Positions 46,750-56,606 of a DNA stretch of 64,000 bases are shown piece by piece. The stretch covers positions 124,001-188,000 of the forward strand of contig NZ_BLTJ01000004.1 in NCBI RefSeq assembly GCF_013282095.1, in the 5' to 3' direction. The translations under genes were made by a program, and so were the position numbers. This stretch comes from Enterocloster alcoholdehydrogenati. Its GTDB lineage: Bacteria > Bacillota > Clostridia > Lachnospirales > Lachnospiraceae. How positions within the stretch are numbered: position 1 is the first letter of the stretch; each line of letters begins with the position of its first letter. Below the pieces are notes generated by a model. That model worked only from the letters and a program-made list of their open reading frames with translations. It ran no database searches and was not told the DNA's origin.

Positions 46750-47244
46750 ATGAACGTATGTGGACATACTTTTAAATATGGTGATAATGTGGATACGGAT
46801 GTGATTATTCCGGCCCGCTATCTGAACGCCACCAGCGGCGAGGAGCTGGCAAAGCATTGTATGGAGGATATTGATCCCGGATTTATAAATAATGTGCAGG
46901 CTGGGGATATCATTGTGGCATCGAAAAATTTCGGCTGCGGTTCCTCCAGAGAGCACGCCCCCTTAGCAATCAAATGCGCCGGGATCAGCTGTGTCATTGC
47001 CGAAACCTTTGCCAGGATCTTCTATCGCAATGCCATCAATATTGGCCTGCCCATCATAGAATGTCCGGAGGCGGCCCGATCCATCTGCGCTGGAGACGAG
47101 ATAGAGGTGGATTTTGACAGCGGTCTTATTACCAACCGCACCAGGAATGAAACCTATCAGGGACAGTCGTTCCCGCCTTTTATGCAGAGGATTATCCAGG
47201 CGGGAGGATTGGTGGCCTATATCAACGGGAAAGAGGCAGACTGA
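46750..47244 (+). CDS. leuD: 3-isopropylmalate dehydratase small subunit
   Basis: A 164-residue swivelling-domain subunit. It shows [14 protein letters not shown] at the start, the substrate-binding [14 protein letters not shown] motif near residue 62, and [17 protein letters not shown]. The length fits the partner of short LeuC. It ends 18 bases before the stop of a convergent LysR gene. Confidence 0.95.
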   Translation: MNVCGHTFKYGDNVDTDVIIPARYLNATSGEELAKHCMEDIDPGFINNVQAGDIIVASKNFGCGSSREHAPLAIKCAGISCVIAETFARIFYRNAINIGLPIIECPEAARSICAGDEIEVDFDSGLITNRTRNETYQGQSFPPFMQRIIQAGGLVAYINGKEAD

Positions 47245-47262
47245 AAAACGTTTGCATACTGC

Positions 47263-48156
47263 TTAAAAAGAGGAGTGCGGCTGACTGGCCAGTTTTAAAA
47301 ATTCCGCCATTTCCCGTGTAACCCATTTATCACGGTGGTATACGATTTGCCGCCAGGTCTGGATATGGAAGTCTTTGGCGTTCAGGATGCAGAGACGGCC
47401 ATCCTCTACCGCCTGCCGGACGGTGAACGCAGGGAGAAAGGAAATTCCCTGATTATGCTGTAAAAATTTCAGAATAAAGTCTGTATTCCCTGTTTCTAGA
47501 AAGGGATGCAGCGTAATCCCCTCCGATGCCAGATACTGGTCCAGAATGAACCGGTAGCTGGCATCTTTTTCTGTGAGGACGAAAGGGTAAGACAGGATTT
47601 CTGTCAAAGAGAGCGGCCGCTTTCTGCTGGCTAAAGGGTGATCGGCGGAGGCGGCAAACAGGATCTGCTCTGGCTGTTCCATTACCTTTTTCCATTTGCA
47701 GTCGTAGATCCGTTTGTCCAGAAAATAGACGATATCGATAGCATTTGCATTCATCTGCTTCAAAAGCCGGTCTGGGGAATCGGTGATAATACTGACCTTT
47801 ACATCAGGGTGCAGCTGGTGGTATTCGGTCAGAAGCTCTGGAAAAATGGAACTGCATATGGATTCAATGGTTCCAAGGCACAGCTGGCCGGTCAGCTGCA
47901 CCGGATCTGCCATGGCGTCTTTCGCCTGGGCCAGATCCCGCATGATGGCAGAGGCGTAGCCGTAAAATACCTGTCCCTGGTGGGTGAGCGTCGTCTGCTT
48001 GCCGATACGGTCAAAGAGATGGACGCCAAGTTCCCGCTCCAGCTGCTTGATCTGAATGGTGACGGCGGCCTGTGAGTAACCCAGCTGACTGGCAGCCTTT
48101 GAAAAACTCTGCAGCTTGGCAGCCTGTAAAAAGGTGGCAATTTCGCGAAATTCCAT
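47263..48156 (-). CDS. LysR family transcriptional regulator (divergent from cyuA)
   Basis: A 297-residue LysR protein with the helix-turn-helix KLQSFSKAASQLGYSQAAVT followed by LERELGVHLFDRIGKQTTLT, and an effector domain (YHQLHPDVKVSIITDSPD). The gene is divergent from cyuA with 164 bases between them. It resembles the CysL/YtlI style of sulfur regulators in its N-terminal half, and by position it probably controls cysteine desulfidase. The target remains inference. Confidence 0.85.
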   Translation of the reverse strand: MEFREIATFLQAAKLQSFSKAASQLGYSQAAVTIQIKQLERELGVHLFDRIGKQTTLTHQGQVFYGYASAIMRDLAQAKDAMADPVQLTGQLCLGTIESICSSIFPELLTEYHQLHPDVKVSIITDSPDRLLKQMNANAIDIVYFLDKRIYDCKWKKVMEQPEQILFAASADHPLASRKRPLSLTEILSYPFVLTEKDASYRFILDQYLASEGITLHPFLETGNTDFILKFLQHNQGISFLPAFTVRQAVEDGRLCILNAKDFHIQTWRQIVYHRDKWVTREMAEFLKLASQPHSSF

Positions 48157-48320
48157 GGAAGCTCCCTTCTTTTAACAGAATGATTAAAAATATTTTAACC
48201 ATATCTTAAAAAGCTTAAATTTTACAAATGTATAGTTGTATGGTACAGTAAAATAACAGAAAAAGCAAGGAAAACGGATACTGGATTGGCGGTAAACGGG
48301 TTGTCGGGAGGAAGAAAGAG

Positions 48321-49598
48321 ATGGAAAAAACGGATATCAGGTATGGCGCATACGTTCAGATTTTAAAGGAAGAGCTGGTTCCGGCCATGGGATGCACAGA
48401 GCCTATCGCTCTGGCTTATGGAGCTGCCAGGGCGAGAGAGGTGCTGGGTCAGATGCCGGACCGGGCAGTGATCGGTGCCAGTGGAAGTATTATAAAAAAT
48501 GTCAAATCTGTGATCGTGCCGAATACGGATCATCTAAAGGGGATTCCCGCAGCTGCGGCCGCCGGAATTGTGGCCGGTGACGCAGATAAAAAGCTGGAAG
48601 TGATCGCAGCTGTATCGGGGGAACAGATTGCGCAGATAAAGGATTTTCTGGAACAGGTACCGGTTACAGTGGAGCATATCGACAACGGCATTACCTTTGA
48701 TATTGTGATAACCCTTTATAAAGGGGACGCCTGGGTCAGGGTACGGATCGCTAATTACCATACAAATATCGTTCTGGTGGAAAAGAATGGGGAGATTCTG
48801 GAGAAAAAGGAAGTGGCCGGAGAGTCGGAGGAGGGGCTTACGGACCGAAGCATTTTGAATATGAAGGATATCCTCGATTTTGCCGGGACGGTTGATATAG
48901 AGGATGTGAGAGAAACGCTGGAACGCCAGATCGAGTACAACTGGGCGATTGCAGAGGAGGGCATACGCGGCAGCTACGGAGCCAATATTGGAAGCGTGCT
49001 TTTGGATATGGAGGGCGGAAGCGTCCGTGTCCGCGCCAAGGCCATGGCCGCCGCCGGATCTGACGCAAGGATGAACGGCTGTGAACTGCCGGTGATTATC
49101 AATTCCGGAAGCGGCAATCAGGGGATTACTGCGTCTGTGCCGGTGATTGTTTATGCCAGGGATATGGGAGTTGGCCATGAAACTTTGCTGCGCGCCCTGA
49201 CGGTTTCCAATCTGACTGCCATCCACCAGAAAACGCCGATTGGAAGGCTGTCTGCTTACTGCGGCGCTGTCAGCGCAGGGGCAGGCGCAGGGGCGGGGAT
49301 TGCCTATCTGAATGGCGGCGGCTATCAGGAGATCGTGCATACTGTGGTAAATGCCCTCGCTATTGTGTCCGGGATCGTCTGTGACGGCGCGAAGGCCTCC
49401 TGCGCGGCAAAGATTGCCTCTGCGGTGGATGCGGGCATTTTAGGATACCAGATGTACATCCGCGGTCAGCAGTTTTTTGGCGGTGACGGCATTGTCACAA
49501 AGGGAGTGGAAGAGACATTGAAAAATGTGGGACGGCTGGGAAAACAGGGAATGAAGGAGACGAATGAGGAAATCATTAAGATTATGATTGGGGAATAA
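48321..49598 (+). CDS. cyuA: L-cysteine desulfidase (UPF0597/YhaM family)
   Basis: A 425-residue Fe-S enzyme that breaks L-cysteine into pyruvate, ammonia and sulfide. The conserved cysteines are C25 (AMGCTEPIAL), C314 (SAYCGAVSAG), C354 and C361 (VCDGAKASCAAK). The 40- and 7-residue spacing of the last three matches the archaeal cysteine desulfidase. The glycine-rich INSGSGNQGITASVPV is the family core. Older annotation would call it a serine dehydratase alpha-like or UPF0597 protein. It stands alone, with a strong terminator after it and a LysR regulator divergent. No cysteine transporter is adjacent. Confidence 0.88.
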   Translation: MEKTDIRYGAYVQILKEELVPAMGCTEPIALAYGAARAREVLGQMPDRAVIGASGSIIKNVKSVIVPNTDHLKGIPAAAAAGIVAGDADKKLEVIAAVSGEQIAQIKDFLEQVPVTVEHIDNGITFDIVITLYKGDAWVRVRIANYHTNIVLVEKNGEILEKKEVAGESEEGLTDRSILNMKDILDFAGTVDIEDVRETLERQIEYNWAIAEEGIRGSYGANIGSVLLDMEGGSVRVRAKAMAAAGSDARMNGCELPVIINSGSGNQGITASVPVIVYARDMGVGHETLLRALTVSNLTAIHQKTPIGRLSAYCGAVSAGAGAGAGIAYLNGGGYQEIVHTVVNALAIVSGIVCDGAKASCAAKIASAVDAGILGYQMYIRGQQFFGGDGIVTKGVEETLKNVGRLGKQGMKETNEEIIKIMIGE

Positions 49599-49627
49599 TA
49601 TAAAAGAGAAAGTGATAATCGGATTCT

Positions 49628-49665
49628 GCCGCTTTAGGGATATAAACCTAAAGCGGCATTTTTGA
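49628..49665 (+). terminator. Intrinsic terminator after cyuA
   Basis: A perfect 11-bp stem GCCGCTTTAGG / CCTAAAGCGGC (49628-49638, 49647-49657), an 8-base loop and ATTTTTG. Confidence 0.9.
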
Positions 49666-49856
49666 TAAAAAAGACATGGTTTGAATAAAATAAAACATTT
49701 ACACCATAAATCAAAATAAAAATTGTATAATAAGTAGAAAAATGCATGAAAATCGGTAGAAAAATTATTCTAAATAGTCAAACGGGGTGCCATAATACAC
49801 AATAAGGAAAAGTTCCTTAAAATGCAGCAAAAACAAGGGAAAGGGAAGGAGAAAAA

Positions 49857-52800
49857 ATGAAGAGGAAAAAGCATGGACGAAGAATCCTGTCCTGTGTTCT
49901 GGCGGCCTCCATGGCAGTGCCGGCAGTATCGGTTCCTGTCACTGCCTATGGAGCCTCCGGTCTGGTTCGGGACGCTTACGGCGTATCAGGAAAACGTTCG
50001 CAGGATGGCGCGCTGGAGGAGGTTGGAGGGCTCGAGCTAAAAGGAGCCTATCTGGATACGGATTCTGAACGGGGAAACGTTTTAACAGTGACAGGGGGAT
50101 GGAATAACCAGAATTCCGGCCATGCAAATATCCCCAATGGAGCAGACCTGTTTGGAAAAAAGTCATTTACCCTGCTGGCGGATATCAAGATGACAGACAC
50201 AGAGGATGATGCTGCGAATGATAAAAAGGCAGCCTTTACCATTGGTAAAGAAAGTCAGAATCTTCATATATTTACCTTGTCAGGCAAGCTGGGATACGGA
50301 GATTCCGCTGCAAAAGGAGGAATCAGCGAAAATAATATTGAGCTTGCAAATATCGATCCAGACGGCTGGAATTCCATGGCATTGGTTTATGAGGAAAAGG
50401 ATGACAGAAATGGTTCCGTCTGTGTCTATATCAACGGTGAAAAAGCGGGGGAAATTGCCGATATAGGGTTTAAACTGAGTACAATGTCAGATCAGATAAC
50501 CGCTATGGTGGGACGTTCCTTTAAAACAAGCTTCCTGCTTAACGGCTTATATGACAACATTGTGGTAAAAGATACGGCTCTTTCGGAAGAGGAGGCTGTA
50601 AAAGAAACAAGACAGAGGGTTCTGCAGCCATTAAAAAAAGAACTGAAAGAGCTGCTTGCCGAGGCCAAGGCGTATACGGAGGGGGATGGAGCTGAAAATC
50701 AGGAGTTAATGGAGTTGATTTTTGCAGGACAGATCCTGTTGAATGATGAATCTGCCTCTATTGGGGATATTTCAGATGTAATCAGCCAGATCCGGGCAAT
50801 TTTACCGGCATACGATGCTACGATTGTTATCAGGGGAAAAGATGTAGATGCGGCGGCCAGGGTGCCCGAAGGACTTTCTTACAAGGGCTGGGGGCTTTTA
50901 AGCTGCAACGGCACCAGCAATCTTTTGATGGACTATAAGGCAGAAGCGCCGGGAAAGTATTGGGAGCTAATCAATACGCTTTTTGGAGGGGATCATCCTA
51001 TTTTTACCCATATAAAAATTGAGATGGGGAATGATGGAAATACTTCTACAGCGGCAGATCCGGCTACGATCCGATTTGAGGGAGAGGAGGCAGATGCATC
51101 CAGGTCTCCGGGCTGGCAGCTGGCGGCGGATGCAAGAAGCGTTAATCCTGAGATGAAGATCAGCGTTCTGCGGTGGCGTTCCCCAAATTGGACCAATGGC
51201 AATACGAATACGGAAACAATTTACCGGTGGTATCGGGATACCATTTTTGATGCCTATGAAAAGTATGGGATCATGCCGGATTATGTGGCGGCAGGAGTGA
51301 ATGAGGCCAGGAGCAATGATGTGCCGGTCAGTGTCCGCATGATGAATGAATTTACAGAACGGATGGAAAATGAGAGTGATTTTCCTGAATATATGGAAGA
51401 TGAGGAGATACAGGATGCCTACCGCAGCATAAAATTTGTATCAGCAGACGAGATTGATTCCTGGTCTATTGTGGATCAGATGTATCAAACGCAGACAGAG
51501 CCGGACGGGGCCTGGGAAAACACAGATGCGGTAGGAATTCATTATGTAACGGGAACGGATCAGAAAACAAGGGATCTGGCAGATAAATACAATAAACAGA
51601 TCTGGTACAGCGAAGGCTGCGCCTCTTTTGGTCAGACGCCTCAGTCAGAACGCCGTACCAATACATATGTTCCTATGGGGGGCAAACAGGGGCCGCTGGC
51701 CATGGCAGACGGATTTTTAAACTCATTTGTGTTTAACCGGATGACCCACTATGTATTCCAGCCCGCAGTTGGAGCCTTCTACGATGGGCTTCAGTACGCC
51801 CATAAGGATCTTGTCAGCGCAAGGGAGCCCTGGGCGGGATATGTCCGTTATGATGAGGCTCTTTATCTGACAGCGCATTTTACCCAGTTTTCACAGGCGG
51901 GGTGGCCGGATAAGGAAAACAGCAACGGGATTTGGCTTGGTATTCCTCAGGCCAGCGGTGCCTATGCGGGAGATAACAGCACAAATGAACATCTCTCCAA
52001 CGAGGAGGGGGAGCCCAGTTATATGACTCTTGCGGATCCCGACAAAACAGATTTTTCTGTGGTGGCGGTAAACAACAGCAATAAAGAGCTTACATACCGC
52101 ATCAAGGCAGAGGATATGGAGATTCAGGAGGGAACGCCTCTGGAGATCTGGCAGACAAAGGCAGATGAATACATGAAATTTAAGGGACAGGTGGAACCGG
52201 ATGGCGCCGGGTACTATGTCGTTGCCATAGATCCGGGCGCGATGGCGACCTATACGACCCTGGATTATGCAGAGAATACGGAGGAAAATGAAGAGGATCG
52301 TGCGCTGGATCTGCCGGAGAATATACCATCTGGAGAAAAAGCGGTGCTGGATACCGATGATGATGGAAAAATGGGAGAAGATTTCACGGAGGTAACAGAT
52401 AACGAGATCCTGTATGCAGACGATTTTGACTATGAGGAAGAGGGAGATGTTCTGGTTTGTGCGGCAGGGGGAAAAGAAGAGCAGGACTACCTGTATTCCA
52501 GAGGAAATGAACCACGGTATCTGATGGATACCCACGGGGCCTGGGTCGTAGAAGAGGACGGAGACGGAAACCGGCGTTTGGGGCAGATTCTGTCTGAAAA
52601 GGTCAGCGAATGGAACGGCGGCGATCCTGAGACGATCGTGGGGGATCATCGCTGGATGAACTACCGCGCCAGCATTGATGTACAGGCGGATAACGGGTAT
52701 GCGCTTTTGGGAATCCGCCAGCAGAGCGGAATGAACAGCGATAACAGTGGTTACAATCTGCTGATTGAACAGGGAAAATGGAAACTTAGAAAGAAAGGCA

Positions 52801-55800
52801 CTGTTCTGAAAGAAGGGCTGCTTCCAGAGCGGGACGGGGATTATTATAATCTGGCTCTTGAAGGAAGAGAAAATATGATCACGGCCTATGTAGACGGCCA
52901 GATGATAGCGTCTTATACCGATAATGATAAGCCGTATCTTACTGGCCGTGTATTCCTGGGAAGTGCATGGAAACAAACGTATTTCGATCATTTAAAGGTG
53001 GAGCAGATTCCGGGATATATTCCTTATGCTGACGCATTTTATGATGACCATGATGATGAGGTGCAGTATACGGGAGACTGGGCGCTAGATGGACCGGGAG
53101 AAGGAAGCGCAGACAACTGGTACCGCACAACTGCTTACAATAAAAAGGAGGGTGTTTCTGTAAGTTTTAAGGGAACCGGAACCGGATTTACATTGGTTGG
53201 AGAGAATAAAGAGAAGGCGGTGGTCGATATCTATGTGGACGGTCAGCTGAGAGTCGGCGGCCAGGAAAATATGGAAAGCGATAAACGCTATTCCACAATT
53301 CTGCTTGACGGAGAGGAAAATAAGGAGCATGAATTTAAGGTGGTTGTCACATCGGGGCAGCTGACCATTGACGGCGTGTATATTCTGGGCGATCCGGTGC
53401 CGGGGGGAGGAACAGAGGCCCTTAAAGCACTGGTGACAGAATGCAGCGGATTGTATTCCGGGGACTATACATCAGAAACATGGACTGTGTTTGAGAAAAC
53501 ACTTCAGAAAGCGCAGGAGATACTTGAAAAGGAGGATGCAGTTCAAATTGAGATTGATCAGGCAGATGCAGAACTTCGCAGCGCCAGGAACGGACTGCTG
53601 CGGCTGGATGAAGCTGTGGAGATCACAGATACAGAACTTCCGGAACACCTGGCAGTCTTTATTGGGGATGAACCGGAGGATATGCCTGAAAAGGTAAAGG
53701 TAAAACTGGCGGATGGTTCAGAGGAAAAAAGAGATATTGTCTGGGAGTTTGATGATGAAGAGGCAGCGGTTTATGATACCGCAGTGATTACCGGTACAGT
53801 TGCAGGAGACAGAATACTTAAGGTGACAATCCCTGTGGAAATTGTTCCAAGAAATCTTGTTTACTTTATGGACAGCTTTTCTGCTTCGCCGGAGGAAAAT
53901 GCAGTGACACCGGTATATGAGGCAGTCCGGCGGCTGACGAAGAATCAGCTGCTCAATGAGGCGGCTGACCAGGTATCCGATGGAAGCAGGTGGGGATTTG
54001 ATGCGGCTGGTGTGAACGAAAAGGGCGGTACGGATATCAATGACAAATATGACTCTGGCTATTATATGTCAGGAGGAAAACCTGCAACCTACTATCTTCC
54101 CCTGGAGGCTGGCACCTATTCCATTACTGCAGGAGCGAGAGAGTGGTGGAATAAGGATCGCCATATGAAGGTAACTGCTTATTTGAACGGGCAGGAGGCG
54201 GCCTCAGATGAACTGGCTGTAAGCGGAAGTGATACGGATGGCCGTGTGACCCTGGAAGTTACGCTGGATCAGCCCTCCACGGTTATACTGAAAGCAGAAA
54301 AGATGGAGCACAGCGATGATCCTGTGATCAGCTGGGTAGCCGCAGCAAGGGCGGATGAGGTAAGGCCTGTGGGCATTGAGATTAAGTCTCTGCCGGATCA
54401 GATGATTTATCGGATAGACGAAGCCTTTGATTCTCAGGGACTGGAAGTAGAAGCCATTATGAGTGATGGGACACGGGTGATTCTTAATCAGGAGGATTAT
54501 ACACTGGAGGGGTATGATTCGGGAACTGTAGGGGAAAAGGTGATTACAGTTACCTATACAGACGGGACAGGAAAGGAATACCGGGAACAATTTACAGTAA
54601 TAGTAGCACAGTCCAGATATTATACCGTTGGAATTGAAATAACAAAAGCCCCGGATAAAACAAAATATTATACAGATGAGGAATTTGATCCTGAGGGTAT
54701 GAAGGTTGAGGCCATTAAGGCGGCCACTGCCAGTGATGCCCAGCCCATCCGTGTTCCGATCCAAAATTTTAAAATAGCAACGTCAAGCAATGCAAAAAAG
54801 GCTGGAGCAGGTGTTAGAACAGCCAGTTCCAGTGAGGCAGTCCGTGTTCCTTTGGAACAGGATGATTACCTGACAGAATATGATTTCTCACAGCCTGGAA
54901 GTTCGGAGGTAACGGTGATTTACAATGACCTGGATGCAGACGGGGAGCAGACGGAATTTAAGGATTCACTTCATGTGACAGTGATGAAAGAAGAACTGTT
55001 TTATACCGCCAGGATCCGCATTACAGATAAACCGGATAAACGGATTTACAGAATTGGCGAGGAGTTTGATCCAGAAGGCATGAAGGTGATTCAGGTATTG
55101 AAGGGAGATCTGTCCGGCAATACGCGGGAGGAAGAAATTTCCCTGGATGATCTGGAATATTTCTATGATTTTTCACAGCCTGGAACACAAACAGTGAAGA
55201 TTTGCTATTATGGAGTTGACAAAGAACAGGAAGAAAAGGCGTTCTATGATAAGATTACTGTACAGGTGGCTGAGGAAGCACCGGAAGGTTTCTATACGGA
55301 TAAAATCGAGATTGTTTCTTTGCCGAACCGTCTTGTTTATGAAGAGGGGGAGCGTTTTGATCCCGCAGGCATGACGGTAGTGGCTCATCAGATCAATCGG
55401 AGTACAGGAGAAAAACAGCAGATGGAGGTTTTCAATTATCAGGCCAGTCCGTCTGTATTTATGAAGAGCGGCAATATAAAAGTAGTCATTTCCTATACTG
55501 GATTGGATATAAATGGAGATCCCAGAGTGTTCAGGGACAATGTTTCCGTTACCGTTCGGCCTTATGAAAGAAGTGACAGCGATGGAAATGAGGATTCCTC
55601 TGCTGCGGGCAAGGCCTGGGAAGGGAAGGCGGCGCAGACTGGCTGGCCATCCGGTATTATGGATGGAGGAAACTGGAAACGGGATCCTCAAAGTCATGTA
55701 TGGACATATATTAAAGCAGATGGAAATGCTGCGGTCAGTGAATGGGGCTGTATCAATGGAACCTGGTATTTCTTCGGAGCAGATGGCCGCATGGTTTCTG

Positions 55801-55982
55801 ATCAGTGGATAAAGGATGGCCCCAAGTGGTATTTTGTCAATGAAAGCGGCGGAATGTGTACGGATCGCTGGGTTCTTTATGAGGATAACTGGTATTATCT
55901 GGGAAAGGATGGTGTGATGGCAGAAAATACGGTGACAGTTGACGGATATTCCGTGGATTCTGAGGGAAGATGGATCCATTAG
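49857..55982 (+). CDS. Large secreted multimodular protein with GH59-like glycosidase domain and wall-binding repeats
   Basis: A 2041-residue surface enzyme. Residues 1-30 are a signal peptide. Residues about 62-248 are LamG-like (concanavalin fold, LNGLYDNIVVKDTALSEEE). Residues about 320-805 resemble glycoside hydrolase family 59 (galactocerebrosidase type, clan GH-A): KGWGLLSCNGTSNLLMDY at the start, the likely acid/base E483 in AGVNEARS and the likely nucleophile E586 in WYSEGCASFG. A second LamG-like part (about 852-1050), another beta-sandwich (1055-1180), a FIVAR helix bundle (about 1192-1252), an Ig-like domain (1255-1332), a galactose-binding-like part (to about 1498) and four Ig-like Big_3 repeats (1505-1902) follow. 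Choline-binding-like wall repeats end the protein. A beta-galactosidic host glycan or glycolipid is a likely substrate, but this is inferred. Confidence 0.82.
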   Translation: MKRKKHGRRILSCVLAASMAVPAVSVPVTAYGASGLVRDAYGVSGKRSQDGALEEVGGLELKGAYLDTDSERGNVLTVTGGWNNQNSGHANIPNGADLFGKKSFTLLADIKMTDTEDDAANDKKAAFTIGKESQNLHIFTLSGKLGYGDSAAKGGISENNIELANIDPDGWNSMALVYEEKDDRNGSVCVYINGEKAGEIADIGFKLSTMSDQITAMVGRSFKTSFLLNGLYDNIVVKDTALSEEEAVKETRQRVLQPLKKELKELLAEAKAYTEGDGAENQELMELIFAGQILLNDESASIGDISDVISQIRAILPAYDATIVIRGKDVDAAARVPEGLSYKGWGLLSCNGTSNLLMDYKAEAPGKYWELINTLFGGDHPIFTHIKIEMGNDGNTSTAADPATIRFEGEEADASRSPGWQLAADARSVNPEMKISVLRWRSPNWTNGNTNTETIYRWYRDTIFDAYEKYGIMPDYVAAGVNEARSNDVPVSVRMMNEFTERMENESDFPEYMEDEEIQDAYRSIKFVSADEIDSWSIVDQMYQTQTEPDGAWENTDAVGIHYVTGTDQKTRDLADKYNKQIWYSEGCASFGQTPQSERRTNTYVPMGGKQGPLAMADGFLNSFVFNRMTHYVFQPAVGAFYDGLQYAHKDLVSAREPWAGYVRYDEALYLTAHFTQFSQAGWPDKENSNGIWLGIPQASGAYAGDNSTNEHLSNEEGEPSYMTLADPDKTDFSVVAVNNSNKELTYRIKAEDMEIQEGTPLEIWQTKADEYMKFKGQVEPDGAGYYVVAIDPGAMATYTTLDYAENTEENEEDRALDLPENIPSGEKAVLDTDDDGKMGEDFTEVTDNEILYADDFDYEEEGDVLVCAAGGKEEQDYLYSRGNEPRYLMDTHGAWVVEEDGDGNRRLGQILSEKVSEWNGGDPETIVGDHRWMNYRASIDVQADNGYALLGIRQQSGMNSDNSGYNLLIEQGKWKLRKKGTVLKEGLLPERDGDYYNLALEGRENMITAYVDGQMIASYTDNDKPYLTGRVFLGSAWKQTYFDHLKVEQIPGYIPYADAFYDDHDDEVQYTGDWALDGPGEGSADNWYRTTAYNKKEGVSVSFKGTGTGFTLVGENKEKAVVDIYVDGQLRVGGQENMESDKRYSTILLDGEENKEHEFKVVVTSGQLTIDGVYILGDPVPGGGTEALKALVTECSGLYSGDYTSETWTVFEKTLQKAQEILEKEDAVQIEIDQADAELRSARNGLLRLDEAVEITDTELPEHLAVFIGDEPEDMPEKVKVKLADGSEEKRDIVWEFDDEEAAVYDTAVITGTVAGDRILKVTIPVEIVPRNLVYFMDSFSASPEENAVTPVYEAVRRLTKNQLLNEAADQVSDGSRWGFDAAGVNEKGGTDINDKYDSGYYMSGGKPATYYLPLEAGTYSITAGAREWWNKDRHMKVTAYLNGQEAASDELAVSGSDTDGRVTLEVTLDQPSTVILKAEKMEHSDDPVISWVAAARADEVRPVGIEIKSLPDQMIYRIDEAFDSQGLEVEAIMSDGTRVILNQEDYTLEGYDSGTVGEKVITVTYTDGTGKEYREQFTVIVAQSRYYTVGIEITKAPDKTKYYTDEEFDPEGMKVEAIKAATASDAQPIRVPIQNFKIATSSNAKKAGAGVRTASSSEAVRVPLEQDDYLTEYDFSQPGSSEVTVIYNDLDADGEQTEFKDSLHVTVMKEELFYTARIRITDKPDKRIYRIGEEFDPEGMKVIQVLKGDLSGNTREEEISLDDLEYFYDFSQPGTQTVKICYYGVDKEQEEKAFYDKITVQVAEEAPEGFYTDKIEIVSLPNRLVYEEGERFDPAGMTVVAHQINRSTGEKQQMEVFNYQASPSVFMKSGNIKVVISYTGLDINGDPRVFRDNVSVTVRPYERSDSDGNEDSSAAGKAWEGKAAQTGWPSGIMDGGNWKRDPQSHVWTYIKADGNAAVSEWGCINGTWYFFGADGRMVSDQWIKDGPKWYFVNESGGMCTDRWVLYEDNWYYLGKDGVMAENTVTVDGYSVDSEGRWIH

Positions 55983-55994
55983 GAACAAAAAAAT

Positions 55995-56053
55995 AAAGAA
56001 GGAGGAGCGCTCTGTGGAAAAAGGATTGTTTCCGGGAGCGCTTCTCCTTCTTT
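55995..56053. terminator. Strong bidirectional terminator
   Basis: An 18-bp stem (55995-56012 with 56036-56053, one G-U pair) and a 23-base loop. The minus-strand reading has ATTTTTTTG after the stem and would end the hicB-like transcript; the plus-strand reading ends the GH59 gene 13 bases after its stop. Confidence 0.85.
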
Positions 56054-56110
56054 GAATATCAGGAACGTAAAAAGACAGTCTGATATCCTGTGGGGAGTGG
56101 TAATACGGTG

Positions 56111-56386
56111 TCAGTCATTATCCGGCAGCAGCTTGATCGTTACCATGATAAATTTGACAAAAGAGCCCTCTTCCAGTTCGATATCGTCCACATGGCTGGA
56201 AGGCGGGATATCACAGGCATCCTCTAATTCCACCGTGATCCAGTCTCTTGCGGCTTCTCTTGCGTTCTCTACGGCATCCTCCAGATCCGGGCCGTCGGCT
56301 ACGCAGCATTCCAGATCCGGGAAGTAAGCGTGAAAGCCCTTGTCGTCTTTGTGGGGAGTAAAAACTGCGGGATATGTAAATGTCAT
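56111..56386 (-). CDS. HicB-like antitoxin-family protein (orphan)
   Basis: A 91-residue protein with the HicB partial RNase-H-like fold: TYPAVFTPHKDDKGFHAYFPDLE, then CVADGPDLEDAVENAREAARDWI. HicB normally neutralises the HicA mRNA interferase, but no hicA-like frame (about 60 residues with a dsRBD-like fold) is beside it, and the C-terminal DNA-binding domain of longer HicB proteins is missing. ATG at 56386 has GGAGG nine bases upstream on the minus strand. A -35/-10 pair (TGTACA-N17-TATAAT, 56424-56452) precedes it. It may be a stand-alone regulator rather than an antitoxin. Confidence 0.8.
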   Translation of the reverse strand: MTFTYPAVFTPHKDDKGFHAYFPDLECCVADGPDLEDAVENAREAARDWITVELEDACDIPPSSHVDDIELEEGSFVKFIMVTIKLLPDND

Positions 56387-56423
56387 TGAAAAATACCTCC
56401 AGTATTTGATGTGCATTGTGACT

Positions 56424-56452
56424 ATTATACCCCAGTCGGTTTTGTTTGTACA
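56424..56452 (-). promoter_or_regulatory. Promoter of the hicB-like gene
   Basis: On the minus strand TGTACA (56447-56452), 17 bases, TATAAT (56424-56429). Confidence 0.6.
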
Positions 56453-56533
56453 GGCCGCATTTTGTTAAAAAGCAAAGACGGGATGGGAGGAGAGTGAAAG
56501 GTAAAAGAAAAATATTTTGTCTGGATTTGCAAC

Positions 56534-56561
56534 TTGAAAAATAATTCCTGTGTGATATACT
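56534..56561 (+). promoter_or_regulatory. nagA promoter
   Basis: TTGAAA (56534-56539), 16 bases, TATACT (56556-56561), 45 bases before ATG. Confidence 0.65.
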
Positions 56562-56606
56562 GAAACTAAAGAAAACGATGCAGTACGGCAGGAAAAGGAG
56601 AACAAT

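Noticed and set aside
51891-52991. 366-codon minus-strand frame inside the GH59 gene
   Set aside because: No start signal and no recognisable family; the plus-strand frame has clear domains.
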